In this document: piece by piece, positions 1 to 8,082 of the stretch
Layout of the letters: the number at the start of each line of letters is the position of its first letter
Numbering within the stretch: the stretch's first letter is position 1
From: a virus
Strand: one strand, 5' to 3'
Virus record (IMG/VR): IMGVR_UViG_3300032092_000232
Span: 1-24,916 of that record
Length of the DNA stretch: 24,916 nt
The notes under the pieces: generated by a model
Databases searched by the model: none
Seen by the model: only the letters and a program-made list of their open reading frames with translations
What the model was told of the DNA's origin: nothing
Position numbers and translations under genes: made by a program

Positions 1-1
1 T

Positions 2-2188
2 TTTGATTTACAGGACGAACTTAACAGTAAAATTTGGATTAAGACAAAGGGTGATAACTATGTTATTTCACAAAAAGTTAGAGAAAAACTTTTGGAAATC
101 GCTTACGAATTTATCGAGTCCTTAAAAGTGGATATCATTGTTTCAGATGTTCATTTAACAGGTTCTTTGGTAAATTACAATTGGTCCCAATATTCTGATT
201 TTGATTTACACATCATTGCGGACTTTAATCAGTTTCCAAAAAAAAGCCTACCTCTTTATGAAGAGTTGTTCAAACTAAAAAAAACAATATTTAATTCCGA
301 ACAAAATATTAAAATATACGGATACGATGTTGAGGTCTTTGTTCAGGATGAAAATGAAAAGGGTCATTCCGCAGGTATCTTCTCCCTAATTTCAAATGAT
401 TGGTTAGAAAAACCAAAAAAAGAAAAATTCGAAGTAAATAAGTCCGTTCTTAAAAAGAAGATAAACCAATGGACTGAAAAAATAGATAAGATTCTTGAGT
501 CAGCCGAAGAAGAAAAAGACCTACAAAAATCCAAAAAAATTATTAATAACCTAAAAACCAAGTTAAAAGAATATAGAAAAATTGGTTTAGAAAAGGGTGG
601 AGAAATGTCGTATGAAAATCTTGTATTTAAATACTTGAGAAGAAGTGGACATATTGAAAAATTGTTTAGTTTCAAAAAAGAAAGATTGGATAAGGGACTT
701 TCATTAAAAGAACAAGAGGAAGGTGGTATAAAAAACTTTATTAAAAATCTTTTTGGTTCTAAAGAAAAGAGAGAAAAAGTAGATGACCCAAAAAAGGCGG
801 ATTTAATTGAGCCTGATGTTGAGGAATTTTATAAAAATTTGGAATCAATAAAAGAGCCCGTATCACAACAGAAAAGAGGAAATATGAATTTCCAAAAAAA
901 TGTTGAGACAATTCAAATCGGTTTGAGTCTTTTAGGTTATGAATTACCTAAATTTGGTGTTGATGGTTTATATGGACCAGAAACTGGTGCTGCGGTTGAG
1001 AAATTTAAGATTGAAAATATAGGAGAAAAGGAGAAAGAATCTGATGTGTCATCATCAGATGATAAATCTAAAGTTATGCCTCCACTTTCTATGTCAAATA
1101 TTACTTCTAAATTTGGGCTAAGATGGGGTAGGATGCACTCAGGAGTAGATATAAAGGCAGTTTCAGGTACTGAAATTAAATCACCATCCGATGGTGAAGT
1201 CGTAGAATCCGATTTTAAACCAGGTGGCTGTGGAGGAACAATTGCTATAAAACACGGTGACAATATGAAGACAAGATATTGTCATTGTAAAAGAATTGAT
1301 GTTTCTAAAGGTGATACAGTTAAACAGGGCGATGTTATAGGTCTTTCAGGTGGCGGATATTCAGATAAAGGAAAAGGTAACTCAGAAGGTCCTCATTTAC
1401 ATTTTGAGGTTTATTCTAACGGAATACCTATTGACCCACTTACAGTGGTTGATAAAAAATACATAGGGAAATATGATTCATCTACATCACAGGATATAAC
1501 GGACTCAATCGCAACTCCTGAAATGGTATCAGTTATGATTGATAAATTAAAAACTAACGGTATTAAATCTGACGATTTAAAAAAATATTTAGATATAGTT
1601 AATACTGGTGGTGGTACCAACTTTATAGATTTAGATTTGACTACGGATTATGGATATAACACATATAAAAATATTTGTCAAAATTTCATAAATTCTCAGA
1701 ACTCAAATTTGTTAAACATTACAGGAAAAATGTTAGCCGATGCCGCTAAAGACACATATGAAAATCATAAAAAATATGTACCACCACAATTGGCGTTATC
1801 TCAATTAGCGATAGAAGGAGGTTTTAGTAGTAATCCTAACGCACGTACAATTAAAACTAAAAATCCATATAATGTAGGAAACGTGGATAGCGGAGAAAAT
1901 GTTTATCACTCAAGTGTAGAGAATGGTATACGTAAATATTATGATTTGATTGGTAGGAATTATTTAAGCGGCGGTAAAACCGCTTCCGATTTGGTTCAGA
2001 ATTTTGTTAACAAAAACGGTAATAGATATGCCTCCGCATCTAAATATGAAGAATCTTTAAAATCACTAATAAGTCGAATAAATAAAAATAATGTTAAGTC
2101 AGTAGTTTCTGATTTTTCTGATGTCTCTAATATTGAATCCTCAGATAACAAATTAAGTAAAGAAAAAACTAAAACAGATAAAATATAA
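2..2188 (+). CDS. Nucleotidyltransferase-like / peptidoglycan hydrolase fusion (5' partial)
   Basis: The frame is open to the left edge, so the true start lies outside; the first possible in-frame start inside is a TTG at 92. Residues are counted from the first full codon at base 2 (728 seen). Residues ~20-120 carry a polymerase-beta-type nucleotidyltransferase signature: G54-S55, then eleven residues later D66-F-D68. A charged helical stretch follows (~110-250). Residues ~295-340 resemble a PG_binding_1 domain (FGVDGLYGPET). Residues ~365-480 are an M23/LytM metallopeptidase with its zinc ligands H379xxxD383 and H465xH467, plus H428. Residues ~575-690 resemble a glucosaminidase or lysozyme-fold domain (QLALSQLAIEGGF, candidate acid E605; NPYNVGN). 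The cell-wall part probably cuts both peptide and glycan strands, as a tail-tip lysin or an endolysin. I see no membrane segment. The role of the nucleotidyltransferase domain is unknown. Confidence 0.88.
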   Translation, partial: FDLQDELNSKIWIKTKGDNYVISQKVREKLLEIAYEFIESLKVDIIVSDVHLTGSLVNYNWSQYSDFDLHIIADFNQFPKKSLPLYEELFKLKKTIFNSEQNIKIYGYDVEVFVQDENEKGHSAGIFSLISNDWLEKPKKEKFEVNKSVLKKKINQWTEKIDKILESAEEEKDLQKSKKIINNLKTKLKEYRKIGLEKGGEMSYENLVFKYLRRSGHIEKLFSFKKERLDKGLSLKEQEEGGIKNFIKNLFGSKEKREKVDDPKKADLIEPDVEEFYKNLESIKEPVSQQKRGNMNFQKNVETIQIGLSLLGYELPKFGVDGLYGPETGAAVEKFKIENIGEKEKESDVSSSDDKSKVMPPLSMSNITSKFGLRWGRMHSGVDIKAVSGTEIKSPSDGEVVESDFKPGGCGGTIAIKHGDNMKTRYCHCKRIDVSKGDTVKQGDVIGLSGGGYSDKGKGNSEGPHLHFEVYSNGIPIDPLTVVDKKYIGKYDSSTSQDITDSIATPEMVSVMIDKLKTNGIKSDDLKKYLDIVNTGGGTNFIDLDLTTDYGYNTYKNICQNFINSQNSNLLNITGKMLADAAKDTYENHKKYVPPQLALSQLAIEGGFSSNPNARTIKTKNPYNVGNVDSGENVYHSSVENGIRKYYDLIGRNYLSGGKTASDLVQNFVNKNGNRYASASKYEESLKSLISRINKNNVKSVVSDFSDVSNIESSDNKLSKEKTKTDKI

Positions 2189-2209
2189 AGACATTTTATA
2201 ATAACGATA

Positions 2210-2217
2210 TATTTATA
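2210..2217 (+). promoter_or_regulatory. Candidate late promoter octamer TATTTATA
   Basis: Exact TATTTATA, 16 bases before the ATG at 2234, in the 45-base gap after the lysin fusion gene. It belongs to the set of identical octamers found before several late genes in this window. The promoter role is inferred. Confidence 0.5.
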
Positions 2218-2233
2218 AACAAATATTAAAACT

Positions 2234-2428
2234 ATGCCAGGATTCTACGTTTCAGCTTGTACAACATATACCGCAGGTACATATAATTACCTGACAGGTA
2301 CTTTTTCGGGAGGTTCAAATACCGCAACTTTGCGAACACCATATCCTATATACACTGACGTAAATAATTGCGTTGTAATCCAAAGAACGAGCGTTGCTAT
2401 AGGCGGATTCGACGGACTTAACTCTTAA
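2234..2428 (+). CDS. Small hypothetical protein, possibly virion-associated
   Basis: A 64-residue protein I do not recognise. It is rich in Thr, Gly, Tyr and Ser, with three cysteines (residues 9, 47 and one of the early Thr-rich stretch aside), no obvious helix, no signal peptide and no membrane segment, so probably a small beta-structured protein. The ATG follows an A-rich leader (AAAACTATG) with no Shine-Dalgarno sequence and sits 16 bases after a late-promoter-like octamer. It stands between a cell-wall hydrolase and head genes, all on the same strand. A decoration or fibre accessory role is possible but unsupported by any motif. Confidence 0.6.
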   Translation: MPGFYVSACTTYTAGTYNYLTGTFSGGSNTATLRTPYPIYTDVNNCVVIQRTSVAIGGFDGLNS

Positions 2429-2449
2429 ACAAAATAAAAACTATATAAA

Positions 2450-3844
2450 ATGGGAAAACTAAAACCTATCGGAAGTGAAAAGTTAGAAGGTCTTGAAAAA
2501 ATCCAAAGAATAATGGAAATTGCAAGATATAAAGAAAATATACCCAACTCAATCAATGAGGTAAATTCAAATCATTATAATATAAAATTGGTTGATGGTA
2601 ACACATACCATATAGAAAAAGAAAAAAATGGTTACGTAATTAAAAGAACCGTAAATGAGGGTCAGTTGGATTATATTGAACCTATGAAAAACAGAAAGTA
2701 TTATCAATCTTATTCTCAAGCCTTAAAACGTTTAAATTTGATTACAAAAGAAGTTAATACTTTATCCGGTAATGAAGAAGGGGTTTCATTGTTTTCTGAA
2801 CAAAAAAAGTTTGTGTTAAAAACACCAAAGCCTGAAACACCACCGGCTCCCGCACCTGAACCCGCGCCCGCGCCGGCACCAATGCCATCCCCTGAACCAA
2901 TGGCAGGAACAGAAACTACACCTGATATGGGAATGGGGTCTGAAATGCCAACTGATGATATGCCTGATGATGATATGGGAATGGGTGAACCTTCAGATGA
3001 TATGCCTGATGATGATATGGGAATGGGTGAACCTTCAGATGATATGCCTGAAGAGGATGGTATTGTTTCGTTCAAAACAATTCAGAAGTTGACCGGCAAA
3101 TTAGGACAAAAATTAAGAAAAATTAATCAAGGTGAAGAGCCAATATCTGCGGATGATACAAAATATGTTATAAATTCTATATTATCTGCACTTGATTTGT
3201 CTGTGTTGTCAGATGAAGATATGGAAGAAATAATTGGTAGATTAGAAGATTCGGATTTTGAATCTGAAGATGATACCGATATGGAAGAACCGTCTGACGA
3301 TATGGAACCTGAAATTGAAGAACCAATGCCTGAATTACCTGAAGGTGAAATGACCGAGGAAGATATGTACGAATATATCGAAGGTATGATTGGTGGAGGA
3401 GACGATTTAGGGTTTAAAAAAGAACCAAAAGAAGTGAACATACCAAAGGCAATTGCTAGTGCATATGCTAAAGAGGCAAGAAATCAATTAGGCGATATGT
3501 TAGAATCGGATGATTTAGACGGAGTTGAGGGTATTTTTGACTCAGTTTTTTCAGAATCTAAAGTTGACAGTATAATTAAATCATATTTCGTAAAAACCGA
3601 TTCAGAAAAAAAATTCATTCAAGAGCAAAAACAAAAAAAGTTCTTAACTGAAAAGGCGAAAAAAGTAAAAATTATGAGAGAGGTTAAAACATTGTCTGAA
3701 TCATATCAGCAAGAAAGTATCTCATCAAAATTTTTGGACAGATATACAAAAGCAAATTTCATCGGAAAAACTAATAAGAAAAATTTAGTTTTTGAGGTGA
3801 ATGGTAAACAATACAAAATCACCCCAGACGGAGCAATTCTATGA
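2450..3844 (+). CDS. Acidic, proline-rich phage protein, probably virion or prohead component
   Basis: A 464-residue protein of unknown function. Residues ~1-120 form a basic, mixed alpha/beta N-terminus. Residues ~125-150 are a Pro/Ala-rich linker made of PAPAP steps. Residues ~155-205 are an acidic Met/Asp/Gly tract with a 14-residue unit (DDMPDDDMGMGEPS) in tandem. Residues ~205-265 are a predicted helical domain (FKTIQKLTGKLGQKLRKI), followed by a second acidic tract and a charged, helical C-terminus. No transmembrane segment is seen. The stop overlaps the next gene's start (ATGA at 3841-3844), so the two are probably translationally coupled. Its position just before packaging genes suggests a head protein; this is inferred. 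Confidence 0.75.
   Translation: MGKLKPIGSEKLEGLEKIQRIMEIARYKENIPNSINEVNSNHYNIKLVDGNTYHIEKEKNGYVIKRTVNEGQLDYIEPMKNRKYYQSYSQALKRLNLITKEVNTLSGNEEGVSLFSEQKKFVLKTPKPETPPAPAPEPAPAPAPMPSPEPMAGTETTPDMGMGSEMPTDDMPDDDMGMGEPSDDMPDDDMGMGEPSDDMPEEDGIVSFKTIQKLTGKLGQKLRKINQGEEPISADDTKYVINSILSALDLSVLSDEDMEEIIGRLEDSDFESEDDTDMEEPSDDMEPEIEEPMPELPEGEMTEEDMYEYIEGMIGGGDDLGFKKEPKEVNIPKAIASAYAKEARNQLGDMLESDDLDGVEGIFDSVFSESKVDSIIKSYFVKTDSEKKFIQEQKQKKFLTEKAKKVKIMREVKTLSESYQQESISSKFLDRYTKANFIGKTNKKNLVFEVNGKQYKITPDGAIL
2954..3037 (+). repeat. Two 42-bp in-frame tandem repeats (acidic tract)
   Basis: Two copies of a 42-base unit (2954-2995 and 2996-3037) that read identically by eye, with a third partial copy from 3038. 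Each encodes DDMPDDDMGMGEPS. The length is a multiple of three, so copy number can change without a frameshift. Confidence 0.85.
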
Positions 3845-4254
3845 GTTATCTAATTTATGTTAATGGGCTTGGACCAAATTATAAAGGTGATAACATTTAT
3901 GAATTTATTTTTTCAGATGTTAAAGAAGAAGTTTGGGGAGAAGGTTGGGAATCAAAACCATCTAATGGGAATCCTCTACCCCCTAATATAGAGTTCATAC
4001 GTAAAGTCGGGGTCTTGAAAAATGCAGAGATAAAACTCTCACTGATTCAGGACTCCGATTTTTTTTCAATGATTGACGCACTTGACGATGTAATCGCATT
4101 GGCTTGGGAAAGTGATGACTCTGATATAAATTTTGACATTGAAAAAAGATTAGTTTTCAGATACGGTGAAGACGAAAAGAAAATAAAAGATAAACTATAT
4201 GAACGAGATATAGTTTTAGAATTTGATAAACAAGTGGTTTATGAAAAAGAATAA
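3841..4254 (+). CDS. Conserved hypothetical phage protein
   Basis: A 137-residue acidic protein with no recognised catalytic motif. The N-terminus (YVNGLGPNYKGDNIYEFIFS) resembles uncharacterised proteins I recall from uncultured marine phages; that is memory, not a search. The middle (IKLSLIQDSDFFSMIDALDD) looks helical and acidic. It starts inside the stop of the upstream gene (ATGA), and its last 14 bases overlap the next gene, so it lies in a translationally coupled run leading to the terminase. Function unknown; a head-assembly or packaging accessory role is suggested only by position. Confidence 0.75.
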   Translation: MSYLIYVNGLGPNYKGDNIYEFIFSDVKEEVWGEGWESKPSNGNPLPPNIEFIRKVGVLKNAEIKLSLIQDSDFFSMIDALDDVIALAWESDDSDINFDIEKRLVFRYGEDEKKIKDKLYERDIVLEFDKQVVYEKE

Positions 4255-5002
4255 ACTAGCATTTAAATTAATTGATATGGGACTCAAAGCAGAAACATTA
4301 TCCAACTTAACAGAATCTCAATTAAGATTATTGTATAATAAATTAAACGAGGGTAAAAAAGAAACCAAGGAAGTTGAGAAGGTAACTACCACAAAATTAG
4401 TTGCTTCAGATAGCGAAGTGAAACAAGGGGTTTCAACTCAAGGTTTGACTACAGTGAAAAAGAGACCTGATGGTAAATACGAATTTACAGAAGCCAAGAA
4501 AAAAGGTACTAAAAAGAAATATAATCCTTTTGCGATATGTACAGCATCAGTTGGTCGTAAAGATAAAGAAAAATATGAAAGATGTGTGATGGGTATTAAG
4601 GAATCGATTAAGGAAGGAAAAGACCCCGTAAATTTGTTTTTGGAGGAAAAGATTCTATCTTTGCTAGAAAAACATATTCAACCAAAAATAACTAAAGGGG
4701 AGTTTTTACAAATGATTTCAGAAACAGAAACCGCACCATCGAAACCAAAGGAGAAAGAAAAAACTGAAAAAGGTAAACCTAAAACTCCGTTTAGTCCAAA
4801 ACCCGGTGTAAAACCAGCTCCAAAGGCTAAAAAAGAAACAAATGAGGCCGAAACTGCTGAACCAATTGTAAAACCTAAAACACCTACAACTAAACCGAAA
4901 ACTCCGTTTAGTCCAAAACCTGGAGTGAAACCGGCACCTAAAGCGGGTAAAAAATCAGTACCTACTTGGTTAAAGTGGGATAATTTCGGTCTTAAATTTT
5001 AA
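4241..5002 (+). CDS. Basic PK-repeat protein with short Cys module; candidate internal head protein
   Basis: I chose the ATG at 4241 (253 residues) over an upstream in-frame TTG at 4223, which would deepen the overlap with the preceding gene. The N-terminus carries LTESQLRLLYNKLNEG, similar to a helix-plus-LNE motif in other proteins of this window. The middle has a short two-cysteine module (NPFAICTASVGRKDKEKYERC). The C-terminal third is rich in Pro, Lys and Thr and holds two copies of PKTPFSPKPGVKPAPKA. The protein is strongly basic overall, as expected of something that touches DNA. I infer a packaged or scaffold-associated head protein; no enzyme motif is visible. Confidence 0.72.
   Translation: MKKNKLAFKLIDMGLKAETLSNLTESQLRLLYNKLNEGKKETKEVEKVTTTKLVASDSEVKQGVSTQGLTTVKKRPDGKYEFTEAKKKGTKKKYNPFAICTASVGRKDKEKYERCVMGIKESIKEGKDPVNLFLEEKILSLLEKHIQPKITKGEFLQMISETETAPSKPKEKEKTEKGKPKTPFSPKPGVKPAPKAKKETNEAETAEPIVKPKTPTTKPKTPFSPKPGVKPAPKAGKKSVPTWLKWDNFGLKF
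4778..4945 (+). repeat. Two copies of a 17-codon Pro/Lys repeat with synonymous divergence
   Basis: Copies at 4778-4828 and 4895-4945 encode the same 17 residues (PKTPFSPKPGVKPAPKA) but differ at several third positions, so the peptide has been kept while the DNA drifted. The 66 bases between are Glu/Thr/Pro-rich. Confidence 0.8.
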
Positions 5003-5011
5003 TTTAAAGTC

Positions 5012-6247
5012 ATGGCAAAATATAGAAAAAACATTAGTGAAGCACCAATTGATTACGAAGGTCCTGAAAGAATGGACCCAAGTATTGAAAGAAAAATTAC
5101 AACTAAAACTACGCCTTATGCGGACCATCCAGGTTTACCTAAACTTGACCGAGATATTGTAGAAATTATATCCTCAGAGAGATTCAAACAATCTGTTGAG
5201 AACATAAGAAGATTTATGGGTGACACCTCGTCAATACAAGGACCACCTCAACAAGTTCTTATGCAGTTAATAACATCCGCTATGAAATTGTTTCCAAAAA
5301 TTGCAAGTATCGAGCAAGGACACAATGAATTTTTGGAAAAATTAGCGGTTGATTTAGTCGTTAAAGAAATGGCGATTCCTGATGGAGCACTTCAATTTGA
5401 TGCTAAATTGGAATCGAGTATGATGAGTGCAGCCGAAGGAATGAGAGGTGAATCGGAAGAACCTTCACCTGACGAAATTAAAGACGCCTTTGGTGGTGCA
5501 AACGAAAACGCCGATGAGTTAGAGGCTTTTATGGATGCTATGGAACAGTTTGACCAACAAAAGGCTAAAAGAAGATTTATTAATGCACTTATTGGTGGAG
5601 CGTCCAAAAAAGGTCACTATATGTACCAATTAGTTGGTGAAGAATTAAATAGATTACATCCTGAATTAGTTCGTCTATATGGTATGTCACAATCCATATT
5701 AGACCATCTCTATTGGATTTACCCTGAAAGTATGTCATCAGCTATGGCCGCCGCTGGTGAAGGTCAAGCCGGTCAATCAGAAATCGACACTGAAACTGAC
5801 CCACCTACAGTAATTGCTCGTGGTGTTACTTTCCCAATTTTATTACACGAATTAGTTAAAGGTGTTTTCGAAGTATTAGGGACTCACGGTTTACCTGATG
5901 ACCCTCGTCAAGCGGAAATGGTTATTGCATCACAAGATACAGTTCCTGCTGAGATTTGGGATTTAAGATTAGGACCTATTTTTTGGGAGAAATTCACCGC
6001 AGCATATCCCGATGAACTATTCGAGGAAGATAAAAAATACATTCAACATTACTTATTCCAAAGATTCTCGGCACTTGACCCAAAGAAATTTTTCAAATTA
6101 ACGAAATTTATTTTGTCAGGTGACCCTAAAGGTAATCAAGTTCTTCAAATTATGGTTGATGAAATCGTAGAAGAATTAAAACAACAAGATAAAGATTCTA
6201 TGTTTGGAAGTAATGATGACGATGAAGATGAAGAACCATTTGTATAA
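5012..6247 (+). CDS. Conserved protein upstream of terminase; unknown function
   Basis: A 411-residue, mostly helical acidic protein with no known catalytic motif. Residues ~55-130 are regular amphipathic helix. Residues ~140-190 are a Glu/Asp/Ser/Gly-rich insert. Residues ~190-360 are a more ordered region with many Trp, Tyr, His and Pro residues (HPELVRLYGMSQSILDHLYWIYPE; TFPILLHELVKGVFEVLGTHG, described here in two parts). The C-terminus is a run of Asp and Glu. The final bases overlap the terminase start (TAATGA at 6244-6249). This is where many tailed phages place the small terminase subunit, but the protein is much longer than T4 gp16 (about 160 residues) and shows no clear DNA-binding helix-turn-helix, so I do not assign that role. 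Confidence 0.8.
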   Translation: MAKYRKNISEAPIDYEGPERMDPSIERKITTKTTPYADHPGLPKLDRDIVEIISSERFKQSVENIRRFMGDTSSIQGPPQQVLMQLITSAMKLFPKIASIEQGHNEFLEKLAVDLVVKEMAIPDGALQFDAKLESSMMSAAEGMRGESEEPSPDEIKDAFGGANENADELEAFMDAMEQFDQQKAKRRFINALIGGASKKGHYMYQLVGEELNRLHPELVRLYGMSQSILDHLYWIYPESMSSAMAAAGEGQAGQSEIDTETDPPTVIARGVTFPILLHELVKGVFEVLGTHGLPDDPRQAEMVIASQDTVPAEIWDLRLGPIFWEKFTAAYPDELFEEDKKYIQHYLFQRFSALDPKKFFKLTKFILSGDPKGNQVLQIMVDEIVEELKQQDKDSMFGSNDDDEDEEPFV

Positions 6248-8022
6248 TGAGTTATACTAAAGAACAAGTATTAATAGAATATGTGAAGTGCGTAAAGGAT
6301 ACCCCTTACGCACTTCGTACATATTTAGAAACCTATGATAATACTGTTTCAAAATATGTTCCTTTAGAGTTATTTCCCGACCAAGTATCTTTATTGGATG
6401 ATTACGAAAATTACAATGAAAATATTGCATTAAAGTATCGTCAGGCAGGTGTATCTACCGTAACTGCGGCATGGGCATCTAAAAAATTAGTATTCGCCAA
6501 AAAAACAAAACCTGAAAAACTTCTAATCATTGCAAATAAACTTGACACCGCTCAAGAAATGGCAAATAAGGTTAGGTCGTTTGTTGACCAATGGCCGTCT
6601 TGGGTTGATGTTGGATTCGCCAAAGAAAAAAATTCACAAAGACATTACAAATTAACAAATGGTTGTGAGGTTAAAGCGGTTGCAACATCTAAAGATGCTT
6701 TACGTGGATATACACCAACAATTCTTATTTTTGATGAGGCGGCGTATATTGAAGCCGATGCCGATTTTTGGTCTGCTTGTATGGCATCACTATCTACGGG
6801 TGGTAAAGTTATAGTTATTTCAACACCAAACGGTCACGACCCAATTTATTATGAGATTTATGACCAATCTATCAGAACGATGAATGATTTTAAAATCTCT
6901 GAAATGTATTGGTATAAAGACCCACGATACACTAAGGATTTATATTTGGTACAAACGGATGATATAATTGATTATTTTTTAAATAAAGAAAATTATAGTC
7001 AAGATTTAATTAAAGTAATGGATGACTATGACGTTACAAATCCGGAACAATATGAGAAACTGAAACATTATATGTCCTTAGGGTACAAACCGTCGTCAAC
7101 TTGGTTTGAATCTATGGTAAAAAAACTAAAGTACGACAAACGAAAAGTTTCTCAGGAATTGGAATGTAATTTCTTGGGTTCGGGTGATAACGTATTTGAT
7201 TCTAAAACATTACAAAAAATTAGAGAGAATCAGATTACGGAACCACAAAACAAGATGATGTCAAACTCTCTTTGGATTTGGAATGAGCCGGTAACAGGAC
7301 ATAAATACGTAATGGGTGTCGATGTCTCAAGAGGAGATTCTGAAGACTTTTCAACATTTCAAATTATTGACTTTGATACAAGAGAGCAGGTCGCCGAATT
7401 CGTTGGGAAACTACCTCCTGATATTATGGCGGAGATTTGTTTTAAATGGGCCAATATGTATTCAGCGTTTGTAGTAATTGATATCACCGGTGGTATGGGA
7501 GTATCTACATCAAGAAAAATGCAAGAACTCGGATATAAAAATTTATATGTTGATGGTGTAGATTATCAAAACAAATGGAAATATGACCCAAAACAAGCCG
7601 AAAAAATACCGGGAATCAACTTTAACGCAAAAAGAGTTCAGATTATCGCTGCGTTAGAGGAATCAGTTAGACACGATTTCAAATTAAAGAGTCCAAGGTT
7701 ACTAAACGAGATGAATAGTTTCGTGTATATTAATGGTAGACCTGACCATCAAAAAGGTGGACACGACGACTTAATTATGTCAATCGCTATGGCAATGTAT
7801 GTTGCAGAGGCATCATTTAGTCAACTAACCAAAGTAACAGAACAAACAAAGGCGATGATAAATTCTTGGACCATGCAAACTGACGATACCCCATCGAAAT
7901 CAATTGCCTTTAACCCACAAATCCCTAATTTTCCATCAAGATATGACGACCCTAATTTAAATTCTGGGGCATCAAGAGAGGATTATATTAAATACGGTTG
8001 GTTATTTGGGGGGATGAGATAA
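6247..8022 (+). CDS. 17: Terminase large subunit (gp17-like)
   Basis: The 591-residue DNA-packaging motor, an ATPase fused to a nuclease, which docks on the portal and fills the prohead. The ATPase half shows a Walker-A-like P-loop YRQAGVST (residues 64-71), where the usual GKT/S is replaced by GVST, and a Walker B ILIFDEAAYIE with D163-E164. The RNase-H-like nuclease half shows its three acidic clusters: VMGVDVSRGD (D359), VVIDITGG (D412) and GGHDDLIMS (D507/D508). The length is close to T4 gp17 (610 residues). It starts inside the upstream stop. Unlike T4, the next gene is the portal rather than sheath and tube genes. Confidence 0.97.
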   Translation: MSYTKEQVLIEYVKCVKDTPYALRTYLETYDNTVSKYVPLELFPDQVSLLDDYENYNENIALKYRQAGVSTVTAAWASKKLVFAKKTKPEKLLIIANKLDTAQEMANKVRSFVDQWPSWVDVGFAKEKNSQRHYKLTNGCEVKAVATSKDALRGYTPTILIFDEAAYIEADADFWSACMASLSTGGKVIVISTPNGHDPIYYEIYDQSIRTMNDFKISEMYWYKDPRYTKDLYLVQTDDIIDYFLNKENYSQDLIKVMDDYDVTNPEQYEKLKHYMSLGYKPSSTWFESMVKKLKYDKRKVSQELECNFLGSGDNVFDSKTLQKIRENQITEPQNKMMSNSLWIWNEPVTGHKYVMGVDVSRGDSEDFSTFQIIDFDTREQVAEFVGKLPPDIMAEICFKWANMYSAFVVIDITGGMGVSTSRKMQELGYKNLYVDGVDYQNKWKYDPKQAEKIPGINFNAKRVQIIAALEESVRHDFKLKSPRLLNEMNSFVYINGRPDHQKGGHDDLIMSIAMAMYVAEASFSQLTKVTEQTKAMINSWTMQTDDTPSKSIAFNPQIPNFPSRYDDPNLNSGASREDYIKYGWLFGGMR

Positions 8023-8031
8023 TATTTATTA

Positions 8032-8072
8032 TAACTACAAAACTATTGTTTATCTATTTATACTTGTAGTTA
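8032..8072 (+). promoter_or_regulatory. Candidate late promoter TATTTATA inside a 9-bp inverted repeat
   Basis: The 60-base gap before the portal holds an exact TATTTATA at 8055-8062, 20 bases before the ATG. A related TATTTATT lies at 8023-8030. The exact octamer sits within a perfect 9-bp inverted repeat: TAACTACAA at 8032-8040 and TTGTAGTTA at 8064-8072. The repeat could be an operator or an RNA hairpin; its role is unknown. Confidence 0.5.
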
Positions 8073-8082
8073 ATTTTATTAT

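Noticed and set aside
92-94. TTG at 92 as the start of the first gene
   Set aside because: The frame is open to the window edge and the upstream codons read as part of the nucleotidyltransferase domain.
2716-3441. Two long minus-strand open frames (2716-3075 and 3127-3441)
   Set aside because: They are antisense to the acidic Met/Asp tracts, giving Ser/Gly/Ile-rich nonsense peptides; the plus-strand gene explains the region.
4223-4240. TTG start at 4223 for the basic PK-repeat protein
   Set aside because: The ATG at 4241 gives a smaller overlap and a typical Lys-rich start.
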